From Pseudomonas sp. RIT288 (GTDB lineage Bacteria; Pseudomonadota; Gammaproteobacteria; Pseudomonadales; Pseudomonadaceae): a stretch of 64,000 nt of DNA. Below are positions 54,177-63,899 of this stretch, in pieces. The DNA lies in NCBI RefSeq assembly GCF_000631985.1, contig NZ_JFYN01000001.1:248001-312000 (forward strand). The letters run 5' to 3'. Below the pieces are notes generated by a model. That model saw only the letters and a program-made list of their open reading frames with translations, made no database searches and had not been told where the DNA came from. Position 1 is the stretch's first letter, and every line of letters begins with the position of its first letter. A program made the translations under genes and the position numbers.

Positions 54177-56454
54177 AGAGGGCCTTGTTGACCGCCGGCG
54201 GATTCATCTTCGACAGCCCGAGATTCTTCAGCGCCAGTTGCAGCGAGCTGTGGATAACTTGCGGGTTATCGATCTTCATCAGCTCCGCCAGCAGATCCTT
54301 GGCCTTGCTCAGGTTGATCTGGCGCAGCATCCACTTCACTTTCGGCAAGTTGGTGGCGTTCATCGACAAGCTATCGAAGCCCATCGCCATCAACAGCACC
54401 GCCGCTGCCGGATCACCGGCCATTTCGCCGCAGATGCTCACCGGTTTGCCTTCGGCATGCGCGTCGCGCACCACGGTTTGCAGGGCTTGCAGCACCGCCG
54501 GGTGCAGGTAGTCGTAGAGATCGGCCACTCGCGGGTTGTTGCGATCGACCGCCAGCAGGTACTGGGTCAGGTCGTTGGAGCCGACCGACAGGAAGTCCAC
54601 TTGTCGCGCCAGTTCCTTGGTCTGATACACCGCGGCCGGAATTTCGATCATCACCCCGATCGGCGGCATCGGCACGTCGGTGCCTTCGTCGCGCACTTCG
54701 CCCCAGGCCCGGTGGATCAGGTGCAGGGCTTCTTCGAGTTCGTGGGTGCCGGAGATCATCGGCAGCAGGATCCGCAGGTTGTTCAGGCCTTCGCTGGCCT
54801 TGAGCATCGCGCGGGTCTGCACCAGGAAGATTTCCGGGTGATCGAGGGTGACGCGAATCCCGCGCCAGCCGAGGAACGGGTTGTCTTCCTTGATCGGGAA
54901 GTACGACAGCGACTTGTCACCGCCGATGTCGAGGCTGCGCATGGTCACCGGTTGCGGATGGAACGCGGCGAGCTGCTCGCGGTAGATCGCCAGCTGTTCC
55001 TTTTCGCTCGGGAAACGCTGGTTGATCATGAACGGCACTTCGGTGCGGTACAGGCCGACACCTTCGGCGCCGCGCTTCTGCGCCCGCGCCACATCGGCCA
55101 GCAGACCGGTGTTGACCCACAACGGCATGCGGTGCCCGTCGAGGGTCACGCACGGCAGATCGCGCAGGGTGTCGAGGCCCAGTGCCAGTTGTTTCTCTTC
55201 TTCGACCACCTCGGCGAACTGCTTGCGCAGCACATCGCTGGGGTTGGTGTAGACCTCGCCGCGGGTGCCATCGACGATCACTTCGATGCCGTCGACCTTG
55301 GCGTACGGCAGGTCAACCAGGCCCATCACCGTCGGAATGCCCATGGCCCGGGCCAGGATCGCGACGTGGGAGTTACCCGAACCGAGGACCGACACCAGAC
55401 CGACCAGCGTGCCTTCCGGCACCTCGCCGAGCATCGCCGGCGTCAGCTCTTCGCTGACCAGAATGGTTTTTTCCGGGTAGACCAGGTTCTGTTGACGCTC
55501 TTCCTGCAAGTAGGCCAGCAGGCGTCGGCCGAGGTCTTTGACGTCCGACGCACGCTCGCGCAGGTAGGCGTCGTCCATCAGTTCGAAACGGTTGACGTGC
55601 TCAGTGACCACCTGACGCAGCGCGCCCTGGGCCCACTGGCCGGTCTTGATCACGGTGGTGATTTCGCTGCCCAACGAGGCATCGTCGAGCATCATCAGGT
55701 AGACGTCGAACAGCGCGCGTTCTTCCGGGCGCAGCTGGGTCGCGAGCTTGGCGGACAACGCGCGCATGTCGGCGCGCACGCCTTCGATGGCGGTCTTGAA
55801 CAGCGCCAGCTCGGCGTCGATGTCGGTGATGGTTTTATCTGGCACAACATCCAGGTCCGCCGGCGGCAGCATGACCACGGCGGTACCGACTGCCGCACCC
55901 GGCGAACCCGGTACGCCGACGAACTTGGCTTCCTGAATGCCTTTGCCCTGACGGCCCAGACCGCGGATCGACCCGGTGGCCTCGGCGTGGGCGATAACAC
56001 CGGCGAGCTGCGCGCTCATGGTCACGAGGAAGGCTTCTTCACCTTCATCGAACTGGCGGCGTTCTTTCTGCTGGATGACCAACACGCCGACGACGCGGCG
56101 GTGGTGAATGATCGGCGCCCCGAGGAAGGAGGCGTAGCGCTCCTCGCCGGTCTCGGCGAAGTAACGGTAGCGCGGGTGATCCGCGGCGTTTTCGAGGTTC
56201 AGGGGTTCTTCACGCGTGCCGACCAGACCCACCAGACCTTCGTTGGGTGCCATGCTGACCTTGCCGATCGAGCGCTTGTTCAAGCCCTCGGTGGCCATCA
56301 GGACGAAGCGGTTGGTCTCGGGATCAAGCAGGTAGACCGAGCAGACCTGGCTGCCCATGGCCTCTTTGACGCGCAACACAATAATCCCCAACGCCGCCTT
56401 GAGATCCTTGGCGGAGTTAACTTCCTGGACGATCTTGCGCAGCGTATTGAGCAT
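54175..56454 (-). CDS. ptsP: PEP-protein phosphotransferase PtsP (enzyme I of the nitrogen PTS)
   Basis: 759 residues. An N-terminal GAF domain (about 1-165, as in NifA) senses glutamine/alpha-ketoglutarate, followed by the EI N-domain, the phosphohistidine loop (SVLGSGNSHVAILARAMGIP), and the PEP-binding TIM barrel with SVGSNDLTQYLLAVDRNN and GEMAGDPAA near the C-terminus. It starts the PtsP-NPr-EIIA(Ntr) phosphorelay. rppH is 22 bp upstream on the same strand; rppH-ptsP is a conserved operon. The GAF domain separates it from the sugar PTS EI. Confidence 0.95.
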   Translation of the reverse strand: MLNTLRKIVQEVNSAKDLKAALGIIVLRVKEAMGSQVCSVYLLDPETNRFVLMATEGLNKRSIGKVSMAPNEGLVGLVGTREEPLNLENAADHPRYRYFAETGEERYASFLGAPIIHHRRVVGVLVIQQKERRQFDEGEEAFLVTMSAQLAGVIAHAEATGSIRGLGRQGKGIQEAKFVGVPGSPGAAVGTAVVMLPPADLDVVPDKTITDIDAELALFKTAIEGVRADMRALSAKLATQLRPEERALFDVYLMMLDDASLGSEITTVIKTGQWAQGALRQVVTEHVNRFELMDDAYLRERASDVKDLGRRLLAYLQEERQQNLVYPEKTILVSEELTPAMLGEVPEGTLVGLVSVLGSGNSHVAILARAMGIPTVMGLVDLPYAKVDGIEVIVDGTRGEVYTNPSDVLRKQFAEVVEEEKQLALGLDTLRDLPCVTLDGHRMPLWVNTGLLADVARAQKRGAEGVGLYRTEVPFMINQRFPSEKEQLAIYREQLAAFHPQPVTMRSLDIGGDKSLSYFPIKEDNPFLGWRGIRVTLDHPEIFLVQTRAMLKASEGLNNLRILLPMISGTHELEEALHLIHRAWGEVRDEGTDVPMPPIGVMIEIPAAVYQTKELARQVDFLSVGSNDLTQYLLAVDRNNPRVADLYDYLHPAVLQALQTVVRDAHAEGKPVSICGEMAGDPAAAVLLMAMGFDSLSMNATNLPKVKWMLRQINLSKAKDLLAELMKIDNPQVIHSSLQLALKNLGLSKMNPPAVNKAL

Positions 56455-56476
56455 GGCTCGGGGTCGAACTCCGTCG

Positions 56477-56956
56477 TCAGTCGCGCGCTAAAAGGCGCGG
56501 GGCAAGCTCTTTGAGGGCGCGTCGATACACCTCGCGCTTGAATGTCACCACCTGGCCCAACGGATACCAATAACTGACCCAGCGCCAGCCATCGAACTCC
56601 GGTTTACCGGTCAAATCCATCCGCACCCGCTGCTCGTTGGAGATCAGGCGCAGGAGAAACCATTTCTGTTTCTGGCCGATGCACAGCGGTTGGCTGTGAG
56701 TACGCACCAGACGTTGCGGCAAACGATAGCGCAACCAGCCCCGGGTACAGGCCAGTATTTCAACATCTTCACGTTCCAGGCCAACTTCTTCGTTCAGCTC
56801 GCGGTACAAGGCGTCTTCCGGCGTCTCCTCGGGATTGATTCCCCCTTGTGGAAACTGCCAGGCATCTTGATTGATACGGCGAGCCCATAGCACCTGGCCG
56901 GCGTCATTCGTCAGAATGATCCCGACATTGGGGCGGAAACCATCGGGGTCGATCAC
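56477..56956 (-). CDS. rppH: RNA pyrophosphohydrolase
   Basis: 159 residues from a GTG at 56956 (protein [15 protein letters not shown]), the standard family start; 20 in-frame residues upstream are not conserved. It removes pyrophosphate from 5-prime triphosphate RNA to trigger decay. The Nudix box is [20 protein letters not shown] followed by VG, with all catalytic Glu residues. It precedes ptsP by 22 bp. Confidence 0.94.
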
Positions 56957-57099
56957 GGCAACAACCTCGCAAACGCATGTCGCCGCATTGTTCCACAAAG
57001 CTTGATAAGGCGGCAACGAAGGTTCCTACCTTATGTGCACTCTTGTGAAAAGACCGTATTCTTGTCGCCTTTTTACTGACTTTTCAGCGGGTAACTGCA

Positions 57100-57756
57100 A
57101 TGCGCCTGGCTCTATTCGATTTGGACAACACCCTTCTGGGCGGCGACAGCGATCACGCCTGGGGCGACTATCTGTGCGAACGCGGCTTCCTCGATCCGGT
57201 GGCGTACAAGACGCGCAACGACGAGTTCTACCAGGATTACCTGGCCGGCCAGCTGGATAACGCCGCGTACCTGAACTTCTGCCTGGAAATCCTCGGCCGC
57301 ACCGAAATGGCCGTGCTTGAGCAGTGGCACAACGATTACATGCGCGACTGCATCGAGCCGATCGTGCTGCCCAAGGCGCTGGAGCTGCTGAAAAAACACC
57401 GCGACGCCGGCGACAAACTGGTGATCATCACCGCCACCAACCGCTTCGTCACCGCGCCGATTGCCGTGCGCCTGGGCGTTGAAACCCTGATCGCCACCGA
57501 ATGCGAGATGGTCGATGGCCGCTACACCGGGCGTAGCACCGACATTCCGTGCTTTCGCGAAGGCAAGGTGACGCGCCTCAATCGCTGGCTGGATGAAACC
57601 GGTCATTCGCTGGACGACAGCTATTTCTACAGCGACTCGATGAATGATTTGCCGCTGCTGGAGCAGGTGGCGAACCCGGTGGCGGTGGACCCGGATCCGA
57701 ATCTGCGCGCCGAGGCCGAGAAGCGTGGCTGGCCAGTGATCTCGTTGCGCGACTGA
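57100..57756 (+). CDS. HAD-superfamily IB phosphatase
   Basis: 218 residues. Motif [14 protein letters not shown] contains both catalytic Asp residues, motif II is VIITATNRF, and motif III is [13 protein letters not shown]. It fits the HAD-IB (SerB-like) group often labelled phosphoserine or histidinol-phosphatase-like; the substrate is uncertain. It is divergent from rppH and followed directly by a REP element. Confidence 0.88.
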   Translation: MRLALFDLDNTLLGGDSDHAWGDYLCERGFLDPVAYKTRNDEFYQDYLAGQLDNAAYLNFCLEILGRTEMAVLEQWHNDYMRDCIEPIVLPKALELLKKHRDAGDKLVIITATNRFVTAPIAVRLGVETLIATECEMVDGRYTGRSTDIPCFREGKVTRLNRWLDETGHSLDDSYFYSDSMNDLPLLEQVANPVAVDPDPNLRAEAEKRGWPVISLRD

Positions 57757-57836
57757 AGATCAAAAGATCGCAGCCTGCGGCAGCTCCTACAGAGGTACAC
57801 ATCCCATGTAGGAGCTGCCGCAGGCTGCGATCTTTT
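57757..57836. repeat. REP element, family A (inverted pair)
   Basis: Starts just after the HAD gene stop: AGATCAAAAGATCGCAGCC through to the inverted copy ending GCTGCGATCTTTT, 5 bp before the stop of the convergent DUF2269 gene. Confidence 0.88.
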
Positions 57837-57840
57837 CGCT

Positions 57841-58266
57841 TCACACAGGTTTGGCCCCCATCAACCCGGCAATGGCGATAAAGCAGACAAAGCTGAACAA
57901 CGCCAAGGCAAAAGTGAACTTGCCAACGCCACCCGGCACCTTGCGCAACCGATTCAACCGCACCAGCAACCAGAACCACGCCAGCGCGGCGACGGTGTAC
58001 AACACGCTGGAGACCAGCAGCCAGGTCTGCCTCAGCGGCCAGCCGACCAGATGCACCATGCCCCAGCCGGTAAACGGCATGCTCAGCAAAGCCAGGCCCA
58101 TCAACAGCCAGATGAACACCCGTGGCCGCTGCAAGGTGCGGCTGCCAGCCGTTGCATCACCTTTGCGGCGCGCCAGAAAAACCCAGACTCCCAGCCCCAG
58201 CGCACTGGCCAGCAACACCACGGTGGCGACCATGTGCGCAGTTTTCAGGGCAGTTAACGTTTCCAT
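57841..58266 (-). CDS. DUF2269 family membrane protein
   Basis: 141 residues with four hydrophobic segments (MVATVVLLASALGLGVWVF; LLMGLALLSMPFTGWGM; LLVSSVLYTVAALAWFWLLV; FTFALALFSFVCFIAIAGL). This is the DUF2269 pattern, including the early TAHMV histidine that in some relatives is proposed to coordinate heme or metal. Function unknown. ilvA ends 39 bp upstream in the same direction. Confidence 0.82.
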   Translation of the reverse strand: METLTALKTAHMVATVVLLASALGLGVWVFLARRKGDATAGSRTLQRPRVFIWLLMGLALLSMPFTGWGMVHLVGWPLRQTWLLVSSVLYTVAALAWFWLLVRLNRLRKVPGGVGKFTFALALFSFVCFIAIAGLMGAKPV

Positions 58267-58305
58267 TGTTCGATTTCCTTATGGCCTGCCCATCAGCGTA
58301 GCCGC

Positions 58306-59820
58306 TCAGCCAAGAAACAGCTGATAGGCCGGGTTCTCGCTTTCATCCCAGTACGGGTAGCCGATTTCCTCAAGCGCCGCCGGCACCAGATGACGCTCGT
58401 CATGCGGTACTTGCAGGCCCGCGACCACCCGGCCGTCTGCCGCGCCATGGTTGCGATAGTGGAACATCGAGATGTTCCAGCGCCCGCCAAGCTTGTTGAG
58501 GAAGTTGAACAGCGCGCCCGGACGCTCCGGGAATTCGAAGCGGAATACCACTTCGTCGATCACGTGCGCCGCGTGGCCGCCGACCATGTGGCGGATGTGC
58601 AACTTGGCCAGTTCGTTGTCGGTCAGGTCGAGTACCGGGAAGCCCTGCTCGGTCAGGCTCGCCAGCAATGCGCTGCGCGGGTCGCTTTCCGGGTGAGTCT
58701 GCACGCCGACGAAGATGTGCGCTTCGCTGCCAGTGTTGTAGCGGTAGTTGAATTCGGTGATCTGGCGCTTGCCGATCGCTTCGCAGAAGGCCTTGAAGCT
58801 GCCGGCCTGCTCCGGAATGGTCACGGCAATGATCGCTTCGCGGCCTTCACCCAGCTCGGCGCGTTCGGCGACATGGCGCAAACGGTCGAAGTTGACGTTG
58901 GCCCCGGAGTCGATGGCGACGAAGGTCTGGCCACTGACGCCGCGCGACTCGACGTACTTCTTGATCCCGGCCACGCCCAAGGCGCCGGCAGGCTCGGTGA
59001 TCGAGCGGGTATCGTCGTAGATATCCTTGATGGCCGCGCAGATCTCGTCGGTGCTGACGGTGATCACTTCGTCGACGTAATCCTTGCAGATGTCGAAGGT
59101 GTGCTGGCCGATCTGCGCCACGGCCACGCCGTCGGCGAAGATGCCCACGGTCGGCAGCACCACGCGCTCACCCGCGGCCATGGCCGCTTGCAGGCAGTTG
59201 GAGTCGTCCGGCTCGACGCCGATGACCTTGATGTCCGGGCGCAGGTATTTCACGTATGCCGCAATACCGGCAATCAGACCGCCACCGCCGACCGGCACGA
59301 AGATCGCGTCCAGCGGTTGTGGGTGCTGACGCAGAATTTCCATCGCCACGGTGCCCTGCCCGGCAATGGTGTGCGGATCGTCGTACGGGTGGATGTAGAC
59401 GTAGCCCTTTTCATCGACCAGCTTCAGCGAGTAGGCCAGTGCTTCCGGGAACGAGTCACCGTGCAGCACCACTTTGCCGCCGCGCGAACGCACGCCTTCG
59501 ACCTTGATCTCCGGGGTGGTCTTGGGCATCACGATGGTCGCTTTCACGCCCAGCACTTTCGCCGCCAGCGCCAGACCCTGCGCATGGTTGCCCGCCGACG
59601 CGGTGACCACGCCACGGGCGCGTTCTTCGTCGGTCAGCTGGGTCAACTTGTTATACGCGCCGCGAATCTTGAACGAGAACACCGGCTGCAAGTCTTCACG
59701 CTTGAGCCAGATGTCATTGCCCAGCCGCTCGGAGAGCTGGCGAGCGTTCTGCAGCGGGGTTTCTACGGCAACGTCATAAACGCGCGAGGTGAGGATCTTT
59801 TTGACGTACTGTTCGAGCAT
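58306..59820 (-). CDS. ilvA: Threonine ammonia-lyase, biosynthetic
   Basis: 504 residues. It deaminates threonine to 2-oxobutanoate for isoleucine synthesis. The PLP lysine is in VFSFKIRGAYNKL (near residue 53), the phosphate loop is GGGGLIAGIA, and two C-terminal ACT-like regulatory domains occupy about residues 335-504, the allosteric isoleucine/valine sites of the long, biosynthetic form. Together with ilvD it marks this segment as rich in branched-chain amino-acid genes. Confidence 0.96.
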   Translation of the reverse strand: MLEQYVKKILTSRVYDVAVETPLQNARQLSERLGNDIWLKREDLQPVFSFKIRGAYNKLTQLTDEERARGVVTASAGNHAQGLALAAKVLGVKATIVMPKTTPEIKVEGVRSRGGKVVLHGDSFPEALAYSLKLVDEKGYVYIHPYDDPHTIAGQGTVAMEILRQHPQPLDAIFVPVGGGGLIAGIAAYVKYLRPDIKVIGVEPDDSNCLQAAMAAGERVVLPTVGIFADGVAVAQIGQHTFDICKDYVDEVITVSTDEICAAIKDIYDDTRSITEPAGALGVAGIKKYVESRGVSGQTFVAIDSGANVNFDRLRHVAERAELGEGREAIIAVTIPEQAGSFKAFCEAIGKRQITEFNYRYNTGSEAHIFVGVQTHPESDPRSALLASLTEQGFPVLDLTDNELAKLHIRHMVGGHAAHVIDEVVFRFEFPERPGALFNFLNKLGGRWNISMFHYRNHGAADGRVVAGLQVPHDERHLVPAALEEIGYPYWDESENPAYQLFLG

Positions 59821-59920
59821 CGGAAAGCATCACTGGCGATTGGGCGGGACCGACGAGTCTAACCCGGCTTTTGGGCGCACGACCACACTGAAGGGGGGGT
59901 TTTAGGGTGTGAAGACCTAC

Positions 59921-60043
59921 TGTGGCGAGGGAGCTTGCTCCCGCTCGGCTGCGCAGCAGTCGTAAATCAGAACATACGATCTGTCTGAAAAACTGCAAAG
60001 GGCCGCTTCGCACTCCAGCGGGAGCAAGCTCCCTCACCACAGG
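59921..60043. repeat. REP element, family B (inverted pair, long centre)
   Basis: TGTGGCGAGGGAGCTTGCTC and GAGCAAGCTCCCTCACCACA are the outer arms, with the inner CTCGGCTGCGCAGCAGTCG and GGGCCGCTTCGCACTCCAGC blocks. It lies in the ilvA/rpiA divergent space. Confidence 0.88.
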
Positions 60044-60071
60044 GTGTTTCCCCCTGCCTTGTCGCGGGGCC

Positions 60072-60077
60072 TATAAT
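60072..60077 (+). promoter_or_regulatory. Candidate -10 box for rpiA
   Basis: A perfect TATAAT 43 bp before the rpiA ATG, just after the family-B repeat. No convincing -35 hexamer is seen at the usual distance. Confidence 0.4.
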
Positions 60078-60119
60078 GCCGGCCTTTCCGTTCTCCCCTT
60101 GCCCGCTTCCGGAGCCCGC

Positions 60120-60794
60120 ATGACCCAGGATCAACTCAAACAGGCAGTGGCTCAGGCCGCCGTCGACTTCATCCTTCCGAAACTCGACGACAAGAGCATC
60201 GTCGGGGTCGGCACCGGCTCCACCGCCAACTGCTTCATCGATGCGCTGGCCCAGCACAAGGGCGCGTTCGATGGCGCGGTCGCCAGCTCCGAAGCCACCG
60301 CTGCGCGCCTCAAGGGCCACGGGATTCCGGTGTATGAGCTGAACACCGTCAGCGACCTGGAGTTCTACGTCGACGGCGCCGACGAGAGCGACGCGCACCT
60401 GAACCTGATCAAGGGCGGCGGCGCAGCCCTGACCCGCGAGAAGATCGTCGCGGCCGTGGCCAAGACCTTCATCTGCATCGCCGACGCCAGCAAACTGGTG
60501 CCGGTGCTGGGCGAATTCCCGCTGCCGGTCGAAGTGATCCCGATGGCCCGCAGCCACGTCGCCCGCCAATTGGTGAAACTGGGCGGCGACCCGGTGTACC
60601 GCGAAGGCGTGTTGACCGACAACGGCAACATCATCCTCGACGTGTTCAACCTGCAGATCACCAACCCGGTGGAGCTGGAAGCGCAGATCAACGCGATCGT
60701 CGGCGTGGTCACCAACGGCCTGTTCGCGGCGCGCCCGGCGGATCTGCTGTTGTTGGGCACCAGCGAAGGTGTGAAGACGCTGAAGGCTGAGTAA
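60120..60794 (+). CDS. rpiA: Ribose-5-phosphate isomerase A
   Basis: 224 residues from [12 protein letters not shown], with GGAG 7 bp upstream. The frame is open 66 codons further, but that part reads through a family-B repeat and the promoter. It interconverts ribose 5-phosphate and ribulose 5-phosphate. [33 protein letters not shown] and [11 protein letters not shown] are the substrate-binding and catalytic loops. Length is standard. Confidence 0.96.
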   Translation: MTQDQLKQAVAQAAVDFILPKLDDKSIVGVGTGSTANCFIDALAQHKGAFDGAVASSEATAARLKGHGIPVYELNTVSDLEFYVDGADESDAHLNLIKGGGAALTREKIVAAVAKTFICIADASKLVPVLGEFPLPVEVIPMARSHVARQLVKLGGDPVYREGVLTDNGNIILDVFNLQITNPVELEAQINAIVGVVTNGLFAARPADLLLLGTSEGVKTLKAE

Positions 60795-60831
60795 GCCCAG
60801 ACTGCCCGAAATTAATGGGCAGACGAATAAA

Positions 60832-60923
60832 CTTGTGGGAGCGAGCCTGCTCGCGAAAGCGCCAGTTCAGCCAACATTTTCAGTGGCTGACACGACGCCT
60901 TCGCGAGCAGGCTCGCTCCGACA
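60832..60923. repeat. REP element, family C (inverted pair)
   Basis: TGTGGGAGCGAGCCTGCTCG and CGAGCAGGCTCGCTCC in inverted orientation with about 45 bp between, in the convergent gap after rpiA. Confidence 0.87.
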
Positions 60924-60940
60924 GTGTTTTGTGGTGTGAG

Positions 60941-61858
60941 TTAAGGCTGTGCAGGTTTCTTGAAGACGTAAAACAGATTCGGCTCGCTTACCAGATACAA
61001 CGTCCCGTCGTCATCCATCGCAATGCCTTCGGCCTGCGGCACCCTCTTCTGCAAACCCTGCCGCCCCTTGTTCAGCGACAAGGTGCTCAGCGGACGTCCG
61101 TCCACGTCCAGTTCCAGAATCAGCCCCGACTCGTCGGACAGCGCCAGCAAGTGGCCGCTGCGCTCGTCGTATTGCAGGCTCGACAGATCACGCACGAACA
61201 TCCCGGCATCGCGCTTGGGGTTGTTGATCACGTGTACCGCGTAGGACTTTTCCGGATTGAAGTGCGGAAAACCGTGCACTTCATAAATCAACATCGGATC
61301 ACGTTCCTTGGCGACGAACAGGCGCTTGCCCACTGAGTCATACGCCAGGCCTTCGAAACCCTTGTTGCCGCTCATGTGCACGCCGAGAGTCATCTGTTCG
61401 GCCTCCGCCGCATCGAGGAACGTGGTGTCCTGCTCCAAATGGACCTTGATCAGGCGTTGCTGGCGCTCGTCGGTGATCACATAGGTGTCGGCGCTGATGA
61501 ACTCCACGGCTTCAGGATCGCCGAAGCCGATCAGTGCGATGCGCCGCAGGATCTTGCCCTCCAGCGACAACTCGACCAGTTCGGCATTTTTGTTGGTCAC
61601 GGTGAACAGGCTTTTGCGCACTGGGTCGTAGGTCAGTGCCGAGACATCGTCGTTCAGCCCGTCGATAACCCTGGCTTCAACCTCGACTCGGTATTGATCG
61701 AGGCCAATGGCCTCGCTGCTCAACGGTTGCCACAAGGTATGCAGATTGAACCAGGCGCGCTCGAACAGGCGCAGGTATTGGCCGATCGCGATCAACGCGA
61801 TCAGGGCGACAACCGACAGGATGACAAACAGAGGCTTGGGGCGGGCAAGTCGACGCAT
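60941..61858 (-). CDS. SdiA-regulated-type (YjiK-like) membrane-anchored beta-propeller protein, copy 1
   Basis: 305 residues from MRRLARPKPLFV; 50 in-frame codons upstream run through a REP element and are rejected. One N-terminal membrane anchor (FVILSVVALIALIAIGQYL) is followed by an exported NHL/beta-propeller-like domain with repeated strand motifs (VSALTYDPVRKSLFTV; FEGLAYDSVGKRLFVA; LSSLQYDERSGHLLAL). The C-terminus AEGIAMDDDGTLYLVSEP is shared with the neighbouring paralogue. The family is of unknown function; E. coli members are linked to the quorum regulator SdiA by name only. Confidence 0.85.
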   Translation of the reverse strand: MRRLARPKPLFVILSVVALIALIAIGQYLRLFERAWFNLHTLWQPLSSEAIGLDQYRVEVEARVIDGLNDDVSALTYDPVRKSLFTVTNKNAELVELSLEGKILRRIALIGFGDPEAVEFISADTYVITDERQQRLIKVHLEQDTTFLDAAEAEQMTLGVHMSGNKGFEGLAYDSVGKRLFVAKERDPMLIYEVHGFPHFNPEKSYAVHVINNPKRDAGMFVRDLSSLQYDERSGHLLALSDESGLILELDVDGRPLSTLSLNKGRQGLQKRVPQAEGIAMDDDGTLYLVSEPNLFYVFKKPAQP

Positions 61859-61951
61859 TCGGGCAGGCTCGGGATCAAAACAGGCGGATGAAATATCACG
61901 CCTGTCTGAACTGAAGCTTAATGGCCACTTGCCCTTGCCACAACAGAACCG

Positions 61952-62036
61952 TGTAGGAGCTGCCGAAGGCTGCGATCTTTTGACGTTGATTCTAGAAAAC
62001 AAAATCAAAAGATCGCAGCCTGCGGCAGCTCCTACA
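61952..62036. repeat. REP element, family A (inverted pair)
   Basis: TGTAGGAGCTGCCGAAGGCT and the inverted copy GCCTGCGGCAGCTCCTACA separate the two tandem SdiA-regulated-type genes. Confidence 0.87.
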
Positions 62037-62056
62037 TGAGGACCGGTGGAAGGCTT

Positions 62057-62980
62057 TTATTTCTGTTTTTCGAAACGATAGAACAGGTTCGGCTCACTGA
62101 CCATGTACAGCGTACCGGCGTCGTCCATGGTCACGCCTTCGGCACGGGGAATGGTGTCCTTCAAGCCGTTGAAGCCGCCGAGCAGGGTCATGAAACTGAC
62201 CTGCTCGCCCTTCTCGTCCAGCTCCAGCAGCAGGTGCGAGTCGGCAGACAGCACCAGGGTGTGGCCGGTACGCGGATCGATGGCCAGCGCCGAGAGGTTG
62301 CGGATATCCAGTTCATTGCTGGCCAGCTTCTGCTTGTCGCCCTTGAGCATCTGACTACCATCGCTTTTCCAGGTGAACAGCGCTGGCGGCCGCTCTTCGC
62401 CCAGCAGCAACTGCTGGTTGCGCGGATCCCAGGTGACTGCCTCGAATGCCTTGTTCTGGTTTTTCGACGGGCCGAGGTCGTATTTCGGGAAGTCGGCCAT
62501 ATTCAGCTCGCGGGTGTTGGCATCGACCTTGACGATGCTCAGCAGGTGCTCGCGCTCATCGACGATCGCCATCAGGCCGTTTTCCATCACGGTCAGGCCT
62601 TCCGGATTGCTCCAGCCCACCAGCGGCATCTTGCGCAGCACATCACCCTGCAGGGTCAGTTCGACCAGAAACGGATTCTTGCCCATCACCGAAAACAGGG
62701 TTTTGGTCTGTGGGTTGTAGGACAGGTCCGAAGCCTCGTCCTTTTCCATGCCCGGCAGCCGCTTGCCGTCGATCACCGCCCGATAATCCGGCAACCAGAT
62801 GCTTGCCTTCTGCTCGGCCTGAGTCTCGAGTCGCTCGCGCAGCCACAGCAGACCACGGTCGTCCCAATGCATGGCAAACGCCAGGCCATAGGCGGCTGCG
62901 ATCACCAGCAACAACCAGACATACCAGCGCAGGGCAAAACGTGAACGACGGGAAGTTTTGAGCTGAGTTTGAGCTGACAT
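62057..62980 (-). CDS. SdiA-regulated-type (YjiK-like) membrane-anchored beta-propeller protein, copy 2
   Basis: 307 residues. It has one N-terminal membrane anchor (RWYVWLLLVIAAAYGLAFAM) and the same propeller-like repeats as the downstream paralogue: SDLSYNPQTKTLFSV, FEAVTWDPRNQQLLLG, LSALAIDPRTGHTLVL. Both copies end in an almost identical segment (EGVTMDDAGTLYMVSEP then NLFYRFEK here). The pair probably arose by tandem duplication and diverged. Function unknown. Confidence 0.85.
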   Translation of the reverse strand: MSAQTQLKTSRRSRFALRWYVWLLLVIAAAYGLAFAMHWDDRGLLWLRERLETQAEQKASIWLPDYRAVIDGKRLPGMEKDEASDLSYNPQTKTLFSVMGKNPFLVELTLQGDVLRKMPLVGWSNPEGLTVMENGLMAIVDEREHLLSIVKVDANTRELNMADFPKYDLGPSKNQNKAFEAVTWDPRNQQLLLGEERPPALFTWKSDGSQMLKGDKQKLASNELDIRNLSALAIDPRTGHTLVLSADSHLLLELDEKGEQVSFMTLLGGFNGLKDTIPRAEGVTMDDAGTLYMVSEPNLFYRFEKQK

Positions 62981-63118
62981 CAGGACGCGTTCCGAAAATT
63001 CAGGCTATGGGTAATAGCACAAAGAGGCCGGCTCAGACGCCAGAATGAGAGGAATTATCCGTACAGGATGTGAAAAAAACGGCAAATGGCGGGATTGCCC
63101 CTGCCTGATAAAACCAGA

Positions 63119-63188
63119 TCAATAGATCGCAGCCTTCGGCAGCTCCTACAGAGACCAGTGCAGGAGCTGCCAACGGCTGCGATCTTTT
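63119..63188. repeat. REP element, family A (inverted pair, one arm degenerate)
   Basis: GATCGCAGCCTTCGGCAGCT then CCTACA, and an inverted copy reading GGAGCTGCCAACGGCTGCGA with one altered position. Confidence 0.85.
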
Positions 63189-63192
63189 GCGG

Positions 63193-63858
63193 TTAGCGCA
63201 CGCTGCTGGTGAAGCTGCTCGCGCCGACCAGTTCCAGCACGATGTCGTCGCCGACATTCAGCGGGCCGACGCCCACTGGCGTGCCGGTGAGGATCACGTC
63301 GCCGGCCTGCAGCGAGAAGCAGCCGGCCATGTGCTGGATCATCGGCACGATCGGGTTGAGCATCGCGCTGCTGTTGCCGTCCTGACGCACTTCACCGTTG
63401 ATGGTCAGGCGGATGCCGATGTCGGTCAGGTCGGCGAAGGTGCTGCCAACCACGAACGGGGCAATCACCGCCGCGCCGTCGAACGACTTGGCGATTTCCC
63501 ACGGCAGGCCTTTGGACTTGAGCTCGGCCTGCTTGTCGCGCAGGGTCAAATCCAGCGCCGGAGCGAAACCGGAGATCGCGTCGAGCACTTCTTCACGGCT
63601 CGGCTTGGTCGACAGCGGCTTGCCGATCAACACGGCGATTTCCGCTTCGTAATGCACCGAGCCGCGCTCGGTCGGAATGCTGAAACCGCCTTCCAACGGC
63701 ACCACGCAACTGCCCGGCTTGATGAACAGCAATGGCTCGGTAGGCACCGGGTTATCCAGTTCCTTGGCGTGTTCGGCGTAATTACGGCCAATACACACCA
63801 CTTTCCCGATCGGGAAGTGAATGCGCGTGCCGTCGACGTACTGGTGCTGATAGCTCAT
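63193..63858 (-). CDS. Fumarylacetoacetate hydrolase family protein
   Basis: 221 residues, one FAH domain. VVCIGRNYAEHAKELDNPVP near the N-terminus and HYEAEIAVLIGKPL carry the metal-binding acidic residues (Glu/Glu, with a later Asp). Small FAH-family enzymes hydrolyse acylpyruvates or decarboxylate oxaloacetate (YcgM/FAHD1-like). It is 41 bp downstream of an FAD-linked oxidase gene in the same direction, suggesting a shared catabolic operon. Confidence 0.9.
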   Translation of the reverse strand: MSYQHQYVDGTRIHFPIGKVVCIGRNYAEHAKELDNPVPTEPLLFIKPGSCVVPLEGGFSIPTERGSVHYEAEIAVLIGKPLSTKPSREEVLDAISGFAPALDLTLRDKQAELKSKGLPWEIAKSFDGAAVIAPFVVGSTFADLTDIGIRLTINGEVRQDGNSSAMLNPIVPMIQHMAGCFSLQAGDVILTGTPVGVGPLNVGDDIVLELVGASSFTSSVR

Positions 63859-63899
63859 TTACCGACTCCTGCCTTCATTGATTCATCAGGGATTGCCAA

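Noticed and set aside
54016..56514. 832-codon open frame on the plus strand opposite ptsP
   Set aside because: Complement of a conserved gene; the low-complexity His/Gln/Arg-rich translation shows no family features.
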